64,000 nt of DNA from Ephemerocybe angulata (GCA_013368325.1 JAACJK010000113.1:248001-312000), one strand, 5' to 3'. Positions 43,482 through 55,080 are shown, counted from the first letter of the stretch. The notes: generated by a model not told the origin, from the letters alone. Translations and numbers: made by a program.

Positions 43482-44589
43482 CTATATATATTTGAAGTGA
43501 GTAGGAAATTTGACCAATCTGATATGAGAGCAGAACACATGTTTGTTTTTTGCTCGGAACATATTGGTCAGAGGAACTTCAACTGCTGTCCTTTCATGAA
43601 GCTCGGCAGGTGCAAGACATTCCCATTCAGTAGGGCCGAATATCAAATAACCTAGGGAAAAGGTCTTCCCAACATGGTCGCACTTGCATCCAACCGATGA
43701 ATGAGAGTATCTTGTCACTCGGTTGCAGGTGGCAACATCCACAGTAGGATGGCAAGTAGAGAGTAGCAATGCATTTTCCATGAACAAGGGCTCATACATG
43801 TCTAGCAAATCCTCTTCCTCATCTCTGAACGTCCATCCGGGACATATTGACAGGTGTTCCAGGGTTTTCTGACCAATTAGATTAGCAGGCCTGCAAAAGT
43901 TGAAACAGTTGTAACACAGAAGGTTCAACTGACAACATTTCTGGCAATCTGCGAAGCATGGCGCTTGGGCATCTGTACACGAAGCTTTCAGTATACCTTC
44001 ACATATGGAAAGTATAATGGATGCTGGATGCTGAGTATATCTTGGGGCGAGTAAGTCATCTACCAAGCATAGTCGAACCACAGTCCTATGTGGATAAGGT
44101 GGTAAGGGGTGAGACTATTTAAGCGCCTGTGTATAAATTTACATACTGGAACAAGTTCTGGCCTTCATGGGCGAACTGCCAAAAGCTGTTGCACAATCTA
44201 GCTGTGCATGAAGGTGACTCAAACACCTCTTGCTCAGTTAGAAATATTGAGAGGCCTAGTTGGATTGTGTGAATTGGTGCAGAACATGCAGACATATCAT
44301 AGTACTCACCCGCTTTATAGAAAATCTCGCAGGCAGTGTAGAGACCAACTCCCAGCCAGGCCATACCAGGGTGGTGCCGAATGGTGGAAATCGCAAGAGC
44401 TTTTCCTAGGGGCCGTGCCTTTATCCATGCAACAACCACAGATAGCCAGTCACCAAAGTCAGCATACATGTCGACTCCCAATAGCATTGGGAACTGGACA
44501 CTAATAGGGATATTGCAATCCCATTCAATCCACTCAGCCTGGAATTCATGCCAGCGTAAGCATGTATATGAGGTGATCTGAGTCAGCAT
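43482..44589 (-). CDS. Spliced Cys-rich protein of unknown function
   Basis: Exon 1 (44589-44147, starting ATG CTG ACT CAG) and exon 2 (44085-43482) join across a 61-nt intron with strong signals (GTATGT...CACATAG) in correct phase, giving about 348 residues (LFQ joined to TVVRLCLVDDLLA). The N-terminal half is Trp-rich and hydrophobic (DWLSVVVAWIKARPLG, GMAWLGVGLYTACEIFYKAG). The second half is Cys-rich (CFADCQKCCQLNLLCYNC); a further intron ending CTTTTGCAG near 43893 is possible and would remove part of it. No family is recognised. Start choice is uncertain. Confidence 0.5.
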
Positions 44590-44601
44590 GGTAACATTCA
44601 A

Positions 44602-45517
44602 TGAAGATGAAGTCTTGAGTTAAAAATGCAAGAAAGTATTTCTCAAACTCCAGAGCAAGTGCTATCTTGTATCCTCATTGCTGAGAAATGTTTAGTATTG
44701 GCATGATTTATTACCAAAGGAGAGGATATAGCACGCACCACTCCTATTGTGTATGCTATTGATTTATTCCACATGGTTCAACTTCACCATGCAGCCAACA
44801 CCCCCATCGAATTCCAATGTCTACTGTAAACGATGCTTGCACCATTTATTACTTGTGTTCAATTCAAATATCACTAGGCAACATCGTGCAAACCTTACGG
44901 TCCCTATTTTTTTTTTTTTTTTATCTCATTGCTTATAGTCCTCGGGGACAACCCCATGTAGGACTTTACTACTGTACATATGTATTTACTTGTAACGGGC
45001 CCCAGTGCCCTGCTAATATGCCCATCCTCGCTCAGCCTGCAAGACGGACTACTCAAGTCCCCCTTGCGTCTGGCACGGAAACGCCGTTTGAGCGAGCAAT
45101 GTGTATTGGCGGGGTGTTACGGTCTCCATATCGATTCCAGAAATTACCGCCCTAGTGATGAAGAGCTCAACTGACATACTACGAAAGTTAGGATCCCAGG
45201 ACTCAGAGTTGGCTGCCCACCGCGCACTCTATGACAAGCATCTGCACGACTGCCTCCAGCTGGCGGGAGGGGGGTTCCCAACCATGGCCATAAGTTTTAC
45301 ATTCTTGGCCATGACCAAGTAGTCTCTCCGAACTCATGTTTTCCTTTGCGCCCCAGATCAAACCCGCTCCCGGCGAAGACATCCAAGTTCTTCCAATCCC
45401 AAATGACCCCCTTTTGATCCAGTTCTGGGACGGAGGTGTGGGGGACGCGTTTCTCTTCGACTTTGTTGATGAGCACGAGAAACAGCCTGTGGACTCGCCC
45501 ATGGAATATAGACTGTC
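44602..45517. other. No gene recognised
   Basis: Includes a run of about 18 T near 44907-44925 and short frames only. The T run is not followed by any LINE-like coding sequence. Confidence 0.45.
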
Positions 45518-45670
45518 CAGGGTCCTGTTCAGTTCGGGTTCTGGCCATTTTGGCTGAACCCTGAACCTGAACTTTGGGTTCAGTTCGGGGGCAAGTCAAA
45601 CCCTGAACTGAACTGCGGTTCTCTGGGTTTGGGGTTCAGAAAAGTTCGAACTGGGTTCAAGTGGGGTTTG
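45518..45670. repeat. Probable hAT terminal and subterminal repeats
   Basis: CAGGGTCCTGTTCAG at 45518 is a typical hAT-type end. Many GGTTCAG, TTCAGTTCGG and CTGAACCC words follow over 150 bp, like the subterminal transposase-binding repeats of hAT elements. The matching far end beyond 49711 was not found. Confidence 0.5.
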
Positions 45671-45712
45671 GGCTCAAATTATGCTTAATTTCATGAATTT
45701 GACATGTATATG

Positions 45713-48700
45713 CTACTCTAGCTCCAAAATCTCTTCAATATCATCAGGAATAGCACTAAAATCAAAGTTAGGGTCAATTTCAAGCCATGCTTCCTGAATA
45801 GCCTCCAGTCGCCCTTCCCGATACACATCTCGAAGCCTCTGAATTACTCCAAACTTCACCTCTCCTAAATTGCCTCGTCGAGGATCATCAGTGCGAGCTG
45901 ACATTGAGAATGCATGCTCAATAAGAGCACTGGATGCTGGGACAGCAAGGTAGTCTTGGGCAATTCGATGCAAGATGGGGAACTGTGCTCCTTGATTCTG
46001 TAAAAATAGTATGTTAGCTTGACTAGCCCTATATCACAATGCAATAGAAGAACATACACCCCACCAGGCAACAGGGTCAGGACAGTCCTGGCACTTTACG
46101 ATTGGCTCTGCCAAATAGCAATTCAGCTCAGCATAGGTGTTTCCAAACACAGCTGCTGCAGAATCAGGGGCAGGAGCAGACTGCGAAGCATTGGTCTTGA
46201 TCATATGGTCCATCCATGCATCCGCATCACACAAATCTGAAATGAATAAGTTCAGATCTTAACATAGCATCCAACAAAACACATACTGGGAGCAGCAACA
46301 CCTTCCTCCTCTACATCTTCTTCAATAGCACCCATACTAAGTTGCTCAGCATTGTATGCTGCTTTATATTGAGAGAACTAACACTTGTTAGCAGGAAGAC
46401 TTTAGCGTCACACACACTAGAACTCACCACATCCTGAAACTTCTCTAAACCAGCATCAACGTAGGAGTCCTCCCATACTGCACAAACGTACTTATCCTTT
46501 CGCACAGGATCGATAACTAGAAATGAGCATTAGACAAAGGTAAGAAAAGGAGACGAGGAAGTGAGGACGCACAATGAGCAATAAAATAAAGGGCAGTATT
46601 ATCAGTGGACTTATACCACTTCACGAGATTGGCGAGACCTGCTTCAATTGCCTCCTTGATGGGGGAAAACTCAGGGTCCTTGGCCATGGTCTCCCACTGT
46701 GACATCAAGCTCTCGAGAACAGGATACACTCGCTGGAGTGTCGGTGTGCGATCTGCTGAGAGCTGGCTATGCATGTTTGCAGCAACCTTCAGTACTCGGT
46801 GGGACAGGTGTATGATAGTCCACTCTTCAGGCTTCATACGGTAGGCATTCCAGGTCTTGCCATTGCGAAGCGGCGGTATGGAGGTTTTGTAGTCAGCGGT
46901 CACGCAAAAGCGATCAATGGCCTTGAGGTATAGACGTCAGATTAGCAATATCAAAAGGAGGGTGTACTCACTGGCTGCAATGCTAATGCTGTTTCGAAGC
47001 AGTCTGAAAGACTCCCCCACCGGGTGCAAACCCAGAGCTTGAACTTGCGCATCAAAATCTTAACGAGGCCACACACAAGTTCGAAGTACTTTTGCGCTGC
47101 CTCACTACAGCTTCGGATTTAATTAATGAATGCGAGCAGTTTGCCAATGACATCCCCAGTGTCGAAATCAACAACCGTTGTTGAGAGAAGATCTTCTGGG
47201 TCCTCAGGGTTTGCTTCAATCGATGTATCAATGGGAACGTCGAAGGGGTCATCCTTTCCATCCTCGTCTTCGTCATCGGTGTTGGCAGGTTCTGGTGGAG
47301 GAGTGGTGCTCTCAGTCGCAGCTGACTGGGCCTGGCGACAAGCAGTGGTAATCCCAGAAACCTTCAATGCCTTGATGAAGTGGCAGGGGCCAAGGTGGAT
47401 TGCATGACTGATACACCTGTATGGAATATGCACAGTAATGTATCAGCGCAATCTTCAACGAAAAAGATAGATATCACGCACCACCCTCAAATCTCCTTTG
47501 CATCCAGCTTTTCCCCCTCCTTCTCCCCCTTGTTCAGCCTCCGACACAGGAATCAGATTCCTATGTCGTTCGATGCAACATTATCCCCGATGACCCAGCC
47601 AACCTTTGCAATATTAGTGAACATCTCCAATAGAGGCACGAAGCTACACACCTTGCTCTCAAACCTGAATTTCCGGACAACATCAACAAGTTCCTGACCT
47701 ATAGCCTTTCCTGTATAACGACCGGGCGATGGGTCAAAGACCAGCAGGCAGCGGCGTATCTTCCAGACGTTTTGCTGATCTTCGATCCATTGGATTCTGA
47801 TGCCAGTATACAGCTTCCAATTCTTCACACTCCAGCCATCGTGAACAAGGGTAATGTGGGAGGTTATGCCCTGCACCAGATATATAGATCAAAATGCACC
47901 AGTAAATTGACGTAGAACCAAATGCACCTTGATCATCTTGAAATCAGCAGTATCAAGGTGTTTGCCTTTCTTCATGATAGCATCGGCAACCATGGATTTG
48001 CGGGAATGTTGCAGTCAGTGAGCTTGGGGTTCAAATAGAGGACGAAGTGTCGAAACGATGGTCGGTTGACGAAGCGAAATGACTAGAAGAGAGCGTAAGC
48101 ACTTTTCATGGCAAAATAGTGCTGAGCGTACCAAGTCTGCATCGATGAGCAGCTCAATGAGATATTGAAGCATGCCCACTTTTGAAACCTTTGGCCTTGG
48201 GGGCAGTTTCGCCTCTGTATAGCCTGTGATCGATTGCTGGTGCTGCTGCTTTTTGGGGTCCCTGACAGAGGAATCTTGCCATCCTTCAGGCTTGGGTGCC
48301 TTTGCCTCAACGCTCTTCAATTTGCACTTTTGGAAATAGGCATCATAGTGGTACCTGCAAGAGTATTGGGTTAGCACGCATCAACTCCAATGGAGTATCA
48401 AAGCTTACCGTGTTATATGCATCCTCTGTGTTGATACGCTGCGCCCAACGAAGAAGGCATTTTGCCGGGGAACGTTCTTGTCATCGCTGAGGATATCCAG
48501 GTTTTATTGTTAGCCAGCCGCTTCTGGTAATCGCAACAGACTGTGGTACTCACCGGCAGATTTTGCAGTATTATCTGGGTCTCTCCTTCTTGTCGATAAC
48601 CTGGGTGTCGACCACAAAGAACGGCCACAGGTCTTGGGTCTGATGGCTCTTGCGGGGCTGAATGAAGGAACATTGAGAGTTAGACAAAAGCATTTCAAGG

Positions 48701-49711
48701 AAAATGACATATCACACACATTTCTCTTCCCTATCCTCTCATAGAACTCACTGAACTTCTCCTTCCCCTCCTTAGTGCGCTCATCATCAGATAACACAGC
48801 ATCACTGTCCTCCTCCTCATCATCCTCCTCAGTGCATTTCTTCTTCTTGCGGCTCTGCGCCTTTCCCCGATTCCTGTGTTTTGAAAGTGCCTTCTGCACT
48901 CTGCGGGTCCCACCCCCACCCTCCTCATCCTCATCCATGTCCATGTCCTCGTCTTCATCCTCTTCCTCTTCTTCTTCATCCTCCCTCTCGCTATGCGAAC
49001 TGACCATGGATTTATCATCGTCCCCAACGAATGAGCTTGCCCCATGCGAAGAGGCCCGAGAAGAGGCAGCTCGGCAAAGCTGGTCGGTACTGGTAATGGA
49101 CCCAGAGCGAGAAAGGGGAGGAGAGGAAGGTGACTTGGGTGCGTCGCTTGGTGAGTTCAGCCAGGTCGTCTCCGAGGCGTCCAGGAGCACATTGGGATCG
49201 TCCTTGCTACAGGCCTCGCCTACGGGCTTGTTGAGGTCTCACTGAGTTGCAGAGCAAGGCGGTGTGCGAGGTTCGGGGGCATGTTTGGCAGCGCCGGGCG
49301 GTCCTAGTGAGGGATAGTAGTAAGAGGCAGGCCCCCTGATGCATCAAGACGGTGATAAAACATATGAAAGATTGAAAAGACTTTCTGGGCCATCACCTTT
49401 CTGAGTCGGGCTGCCGTTCCTTTCTTCTTTTCTAGAAGATCATCAGCCATTGTATCTACACAAGAAGGAGATACGTACTTGGATTGGAGGATGCATCACT
49501 GCGATCAGATTCCTCCTCATCGTTCTTGCGCCATTTACCTAAGGATAAGTGAGCAGATGAAAGGTTGAGCACATGGTGAAGCGTATGTACCTAAGCTTGA
49601 TGTCTTCGTGAGGGTTTGTGGGTAGTCCTTGCCTTTTGCGCGATCAGACTCTTTCTTGTTGCAAGAGCCTGTGACGATGAGGTTGGGATTGACCTCTATC
49701 CTGGGTGCCAT
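45713..49711 (-). pseudogene. hAT-superfamily transposase, multi-exon, decayed
   Basis: The gene runs from ATG 49711 (MAPRIEVNPNLIVTGS) to a stop at 45713. Order: a Ser-rich and strongly acidic N-terminal region (about 49190-48770), a BED-type zinc-finger start (DLWPFFVVDTQVIDKKERPR, then YCKIC, near 48630-48560), the core with LVHDGWSVKNWKLYTG and FDPSPGRYTGKAIGQELV (47860-47690), HLGPCHFIKALKVSGI (47400), ELVCGLVKILMRKFKLW (47080-47030), NAYRMKPEEWTIIHLSHRVL (46850-46790), and the C-terminal hAT dimerisation segment FPILHRIAQDYLAVPASSAL with EHAFSMSARTDDPRRGNL (45990-45870). Many short introns are visible. A TAA at 48573-48571 interrupts the zinc finger, and a frame change lies near 49235, so this copy is probably dead. 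It cuts and pastes DNA with 8-bp duplications in its family. Confidence 0.85.
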
Positions 49712-49929
49712 GACTGAAATTGGGTAGAGTCATGGAGAACCGTCTGCCAGAGCAAGCGCAAAGAAATGAGAAATTTGATTTGGCGTGAACGCCATCACAT
49801 GGTAATATTCTGATGAGGGTAATGGATACAAGATATGATGTACTAATAAAACATTAGCGAGCGCTGAAGGTGGTCATGGTATATGGTGCCTGTCTACGTA
49901 GCATGTTGATTCGAGATTGTGAGAGAGGG

Positions 49930-50540
49930 CGCAGATAATGACAGTGACAGACACAAACACGCACCGAGCTTGGAGGTGGTGGCTGCCGGCCATGAAGCCT
50001 CGGCATCAGTCAACCCAAGGCATAGTGGTGGTGGTGACTTGGTGGCTTCGACATCGTTTGACGTGTTTGACGCATGGGGTAGTGGTGTAAGAGAGGTAGG
50101 AGGTGGCCAGCCCTCAGCGTCATTCAATGCAAGAGGTGTTGGTGGTTGGGCATCTGTGTTATTCACGCAGGGGTGGTGGTGGTAGAGACGTGGGAGGTGG
50201 TGGCACCCGGGTTTTAGTGTCATTCGACACGAGAGGTGGTAGTGGTGGACGGGCATAGGGCTTCGGCGTCGTCCAACATGGGGGTGGACAGGTCGGAGGT
50301 GGCCAGGCTTTAGCATCGTTCGATGCAAGAGGTGGTAGTGGTGGTTGGGCATAGGGCACCGGCATTGTTCAACGCGGGGGAGGGGCGCGGGTAGAGCAGT
50401 ATGAAGGTTGCGGTGTCATTCGATGCAAACAATGCAAGGGGTGGTGGTGGTAGAGGGGTGGAAGGTGGTGGGGACAGCGTTCATCGTCATTCGATGCAAG
50501 GGGTGGTGGTGGTGGTTGGAGGTTGGTGTCGTTCGACGCA
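49930..50540. repeat. Degenerate minisatellite
   Basis: Units of roughly 70-120 bp recur, containing TTCGATGCAAGAGGTGGTAG, GGTGGTTGGGCAT and CGTCCAACATGGG variants. The frames on either strand that look long here are products of the repeats. Confidence 0.6.
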
Positions 50541-51107
50541 GCAGTGGTCACAACACCTGTGAACCCGTAAGTCAGCGGTAAAAAGACTGGAGTTATGCTG
50601 TATTGATATAGGTTATCTCCGCCCCTTTGTTGTTGGAAATCATGTGGTATTACATTGCGAAATATTGGTGGCATAAGTGCAATTTTGGCAGAGGGAATAG
50701 CATAATTCCACACAAAGGTTCCTTTGTGTGTTTCACGTAATTCCCTTGGCGAAGGGTGGAATTACCCTATATGAGTCCAGTATAATTCCAGAACTTCTCC
50801 AGGTAACTTACGCTATCACAGGTCTTGTGGGTGTGTCGCTGGGCAGAGTGCCACACTGTGGTGGAGAAGACACGTTAGACGTTGCTTGGGCCAACTAGCA
50901 GCGTAGAGAAACTCACCTTGTGTCCATGTGAATGGACAGTCGCAGAGCATTTTGTCAAGTTGACAAACCGCTCTGCGACTGGACTCTGTCACGTGCCAGC
51001 ACATGAGGGAGCCTACGCAGGCTAGGGAACCAGCCTTGTTCTGGTTTCCCACCAGAATATTTGGCACATTGGAAGGCTGGGGAGGGCTGAGATTGTGGTG
51101 GAAAGAA
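50541..51107. other. Non-coding stretch with a strong hairpin
   Basis: No gene recognised. A 12-bp perfect inverted pair lies at 50937-50948 and 50970-50981, detailed separately. Confidence 0.45.
50937..50981. other. Palindromic hairpin
   Basis: CAGTCGCAGAGC and GCTCTGCGACTG are perfect inverted arms, 21 nt apart. A further TTGTCAA/TTGACAA pair lies inside the loop. This would form a stable stem in RNA or single-stranded DNA. No T run follows to make it a simple terminator. Confidence 0.6.
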
Positions 51108-51971
51108 CTGTACTTCACACTCTCCCAGGATTCCTGTAGGACTCCTGTAGGACTGGTGAACTTCCAGTGGAATTCCAGTAACCTTTTGCCAAAAGTGATT
51201 TTACAAAACAAAGTCTGGTGGAAGTTCAGTGGAGGTTCACTGAACTTCCACTGAACTTCTGCTAGAATTCCTACAGGAATCCAAAATGTTCAGTTCAGTT
51301 CAGTATGTTCAGTAGGAGTTCAGTAGAAATTCACTGGACTTCCAGTGAACTCTTGCTGAACGATGGTGGATTGATACAAAGCTTTATTCGTTTATTTCAT
51401 TTGATGCTTCTCATACAGGCTGACTAATCATTGCCACAAGTCTTTTTCATCATTTTTCCTATTATAGACAGTGTCTTTTATAATGTTTTCACACTCATGT
51501 TTCAGAACTCAGCCCAGAAATTAGGCCATTTTATAACCTGGACATAGTCTATTTTTATCTCAAAACTTGATGTTTGGAAAGTATTTTGCATTTTTTGGCA
51601 CCATTTCTTGAAATATTAGGTAAGTTTTTGATGATATCAGCATCAAATCATGATGGCTATCCATTTATATAAAACACCTTCATGTTTTTCTCACACCTTG
51701 CTGGTATCCTGTAGAACTGTTCTATAGGAACTGTCCTGCTGAACTTTTCAGTTGACCAGGAGGAATTCCAGTGTACTGAACTCCTACTGAACCATGCTTT
51801 GGCTGATACTGAACTCCTCCTGAACTGAACTGAACTCTGGTGGAAAATCAGAACTCAAATTTTGGCAGGAGAGTTCAGTGGAATTCCAGTGGAAGTTCAG
51901 AAAGTTCACTGGAATTTCACTGGAATTCCTACTGAACTCCTACAGGAATAATGGGGCAGTGCGAAGTCCTC
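51108..51971 (+). mobile_element. hAT-like non-autonomous element, family B
   Basis: The ends CTGTACTTCACACTCTCCC (51108) and GGGGCAGTGCGAAGTCCTC (51971) match the family A and C termini. The arms are dense in GTTCAGTGGAA/TTCCACTGAAC words instead of GTGGACT. The flanks GGAAAGAA and AATCATTC do not match, and a second partial family B copy follows immediately (51972-52133). Confidence 0.7.
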
Positions 51972-52133
51972 AATCATTCCAGTGGAAGTTCAGTGGAAGT
52001 TCACTTTGAGTTCACTGAACTTCCACCAGATTTTGTTTCATAAAATCACTTTTGGCAAAAGTTCACTGAAATTCCATTGGAAGTTCACCAGTCCTACAGG
52101 AGTCCTACAGGAATCCTGGGGGAGTGTGAAGTA
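51972..52133 (-). mobile_element. Family B element, truncated second copy
   Basis: On the minus strand it begins CTGTACTTCACACTCCCCC at 52133 and has the same TTCCAGTGAA-rich arm as the copy at 51108, but stops at 51972 where that copy ends. It interrupts the gypsy reverse transcriptase just after HERHLKPV. Confidence 0.7.
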
Positions 52134-52448
52134 CAGGCTTGAGGTGTCGTTCGTGTTCCTCGACCGAGTCGCTATAGACAAACAGATCGTCCAAGTACAT
52201 GTGCAGGAAAACCCCAATGTATTCTCGAAATATTAAGTTCATTACATGTTGGAAAGTAGCGGGTGCGTTACAATTGCCCTGTTGCATTACTTTACTCGTG
52301 AACGTCCTGTAAATCATTGCGAATGAGGTCTTCCACATGTCCTTTGGCTCAACGCGCACTTGTTCGTATGCGTCCGATAAATCAATCTTTGATTGGTACT
52401 TTGCACGTGCGACATCGAGTTGAATCTGGTCCTGGTCTGGGAACGGCG
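52134..52448 (-). pseudogene. Gypsy reverse transcriptase, middle part, inverted fragment
   Basis: The minus-strand frame encodes the Ty3/gypsy reverse transcriptase core: DQDQIQLDVARAKYQSKIDL, RVEPKDMWKTSFAMIY, NAPATFQHVMNLIFREY and the catalytic YLDDLFVYSDSVEEHERHL. It continues the N-terminal part found at 53455-53772 but lies in the opposite orientation, separated by two halves of a family A element. The 3' side is cut by a family B repeat. Confidence 0.9.
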
Positions 52449-52537
52449 GAGTACTTCACACTCCCCCACCTGTTCGCGTGGACTCCACGTGGACTCCACA
52501 AAGAATCCAGTAGTATACCAGTGGACTGGAAGCAGAG
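52449..52537 (-). mobile_element. Family A copy 4, end fragment
   Basis: This is the GAGTACTTCACACTCCCCC terminus and arm of a family A element, cut at ...GTGGACTGGAAG. It fits directly onto the truncated end of the family A part at 53773-54513. The adjoining coding sequence here starts CGCCGTTC (read on the minus strand), the same 8-bp duplication as at 53765-53772. Confidence 0.85.
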
Positions 52538-53772
52538 CATGGCACAGTGGATCGTCATAAAAGAGATCAAGGCACTCGCTTTGTTCGATTTGGGCTGCAC
52601 GCTGGACACCGTCAGCCCACAGTTCGCCACTGTCGCGAACTTAGAAACAAAATGGCTGAGTAAAGCCATCCCACTCCAATTAGGAGTGGTGGCCAGCTGT
52701 TCGACCATCCAGAAAGGAGCGAGGGTATCATTCACGTTCCAAACAGTATCTCGCCAAGACGAATACTTTGACGTGCTCCCGGTGGCCAAATATGACGTGG
52801 TCATTGGGGTGCCATTGATGAAGAAGTTGAGTGTATGCCTCGACTTCGACACGATGACTATCCGCTATCACGGGGGCAGCATTAAGCCGCTCACCGAGAA
52901 GGAGGAAAGCATCATCATGGCTAGACGCACCGGAATGCGATGAGCAACACTGCAAGACAATGAATGACGAAGGGTGGGGCTCGTGCTGAGGGGGAGCGAG
53001 TCCCATCAGACAAGTGGAAGGAGAGGGTTTTGGCTGAGGGGGAGCATGCCGCTCCCATTAGGAGGAAGGATGGTGATGCGGCTGAGGGGGAGCACGAGGT
53101 GCTCAACACGTTTGAGGAGTTGAAGAAGAATGATCTGAACAAGTGGAGAAAATCTAGAAAGGCTATGGTAGAGGAGGTTCCGGATGAGGATGACAGTGGG
53201 CAATGGCCGAACAAGCGACCTGACACTAAGGCGCCGGTCATGACACAGGTAGAGGAGATAGTGGAGGAGTTCACGAGGAAGAGGTTTCTGATGTCAGCGG
53301 AACGAGAGAAACTGCACGAAAATGTCGTACCTTCCGCAGACAACCTCGAATTCACGACGGAGTTCAACAGGATGATAGAGGAGTTCGCCGGAACGGTGGA
53401 CGCCAATCCTGATGAAGAGCTTATGGAGGAGGACATGCCGCGATTGAAGGAACAATGGGCGGCGATGCTCAAGGACCATTGGGGAGGACGGGGTTGAAGC
53501 TACTGCTATTTCGTGAAATCAACCACTGGATACCCCTGGTTGACGAGACCAAGCATCACAACTATCACCTACCACTGTGCCCGGACTCACTGAAGCCGCT
53601 TCTATCGGCCAAGCTTTCGAAATACACGGATGCAGGGCTCTGGAAAGCGGCGCAAACTGAACAAGCTGCACCGATGCTATGTCTAGCCAAAAAGGCGGAC
53701 GTACCAGCTCTGTGTACAGTGATCGACTGCAGGAAGCAGAACGACAACACGGTCAAGGATGTTACGCCGTTC
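52538..53772 (+). pseudogene. Gypsy protease, linker and reverse transcriptase start (broken)
   Basis: The first block, to 52943, has KEIKALALFDLGCTLDTVSP and KYDVVIGVPLMKKL, a Ty3-type aspartic protease; the usual DSG is DLG, a single TCG-to-TTG change at 52591. The second block (52964-53497) is the acidic linker (VPDEDDSGQWPNKRPDTK, MPRLKEQW). The third (53455-53772) starts the reverse transcriptase: HNYHLPLCPDSLKPLL, AAPMLCLAKKA, VIDCRKQNDNTVKDVTPF. Frames change between blocks, so several indels are present. The rest of this domain lies inverted at 52134-52448. Confidence 0.88.
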
Positions 53773-54513
53773 CTGTAATTCACAGTCCCCCACCTGTTCA
53801 CGTGGACTCCATGTGGACTGCCCAGAGTCCACTGGTAGACCAGTGGACTCTGGGTATTTTATGGTCTCTGACCAGTGGACTCCTTATGGAGTCCACACCC
53901 CCTCCACAATCAGTCCACCCCCCTCCACAGCCAGTCCATATCAGACTTGAGTTTATATCTATTCCCAAGCCAGTGGAGTCCACATGGAGTCCACATGGAG
54001 TCCATGTAAACTCTTATAATCTCTACTTTTGATAGAAAGAAAATAAATGGCATGCCTCAGGATTGAACCTGAGACCTTAGGAATAGCTATTACTAAGCTT
54101 TTGGTGTGAGTGCTAGCCACTAGGCTATTTGGTCTTATATATTTTACCTTGTAATTAGCTTATACCTTATACCATATCCTATTTTTAGATTGCAAAGTCG
54201 ATGCTTGGAAATCATTTTGCTGATTGTGAGACTAGTTTTTGACTAATTGCTTAGTTATTTTATAGCATCAATACTACAAAACAATGACAACAGTATTATA
54301 TAATAAAAATGATGGGACCAATAATCATCATTAGTGGCAGTCCAGCAGTAGTCCACAATCAGTCCAGTGGTTTGAGTCCAGTGGTAGTCCATATGAGTCC
54401 AGTGGCTTCAGTCCACAATCAGAGTCCACATGGACTCCACAGAGTCTGGCAGGGGGGCGTGGACTGCTCGTGGACTGATTTTGGCAGGGGGCCTGCCAAA
54501 AATTTGGCTTTTC
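53773..54513 (+). mobile_element. Family A copy 4, main part
   Basis: It starts CTGTAATTCACAGTCCCCC after the 8-bp CGCCGTTC and contains the whole A-type sequence, including the tRNA-like core (near 54060-54130, minus strand), up to CCAAAAATTTGGCTT. There it stops abruptly at an inversion breakpoint. The missing end lies at 52449-52537. Confidence 0.88.
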
Positions 54514-54640
54514 TAATGGTAGCCTTATCGGCTGCTCCATGATCTCAGAGTCATTCCTCCAGGGTGTCTGCATCGCTCCCATGAACTCGCTGACCACCCC
54601 TAGATGCTTGTTGTCCTCCCAGTCGGCTGTCGTGAACACC
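54514..54640 (-). pseudogene. Gypsy gag-protease connector fragment
   Basis: The minus-strand frame TADWEDNKHLGVVSEFMGAM continues to RLPLE at 54514, where the inversion breakpoint with the family A element lies. It would have read directly into the protease at 52538 before the inversion. Confidence 0.65.
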
Positions 54641-55080
54641 AGTCAGCCCACCTATTTTCTCTTCTTTTCCTTTCATTTCTTCCTTTACTATTCATTCGTG
54701 CGCATTCCTGCACACTCTTGCACACCTTTGCACACCCTTGCACACCTTCACACTGCCTTCACTCTTCTGAGCCTTCCCCTCACTTCATGCACAGCACGTT
54801 CGTGCTTCTTATTCTCGTGCACAGCACGTTCACACCTTGTTCACACCTTGTTCACACCTTTGTTCTCAGGCGCACTGCCCGCGTGCTGCCTTTTAGTCAT
54901 ATCGACTCATATGGACTCTATTGTTCTTTGGATCATTCTATTGTTCTATTTTCGTTCGAGATCATCTGGACACATATATACTCGTAGCTACTCGTTCATT
55001 ATTCCCCACTTGATCTCTTTGACTATACAGGTACATAGTCGCTTCGCTCCTATTCCCTGTATTCTATTTACCTTTGACTA
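54641..55080 (-). repeat. Family D repeat copy 2, probable solo LTR
   Basis: Read on the minus strand it begins TGTATAGTCAAAGG and ends ...CTGGTGTTCA, a TG...CA layout. A 14-bp word TGTATAGTCAAAGA/G occurs twice near the start (55071-55084 and 55018-55031). The distal half matches 11806-12005. It lies between the gag C-terminal segment and the connector fragment of the gypsy element. No clear target duplication. Confidence 0.55.

Noticed and set aside
44907..44925. Poly-T run as a second LINE 3' end
   Set aside because: No reverse transcriptase or other LINE coding sequence follows on the minus strand and no target duplication was seen.
48775..49245. Plus-strand Ser-rich frame
   Set aside because: It is the complement of the acidic, Glu/Asp-rich N-terminal region of the hAT transposase.
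49894..50713. His/Pro-rich minus-strand frames
   Set aside because: They arise from the degenerate minisatellite; no start, splice or domain evidence.
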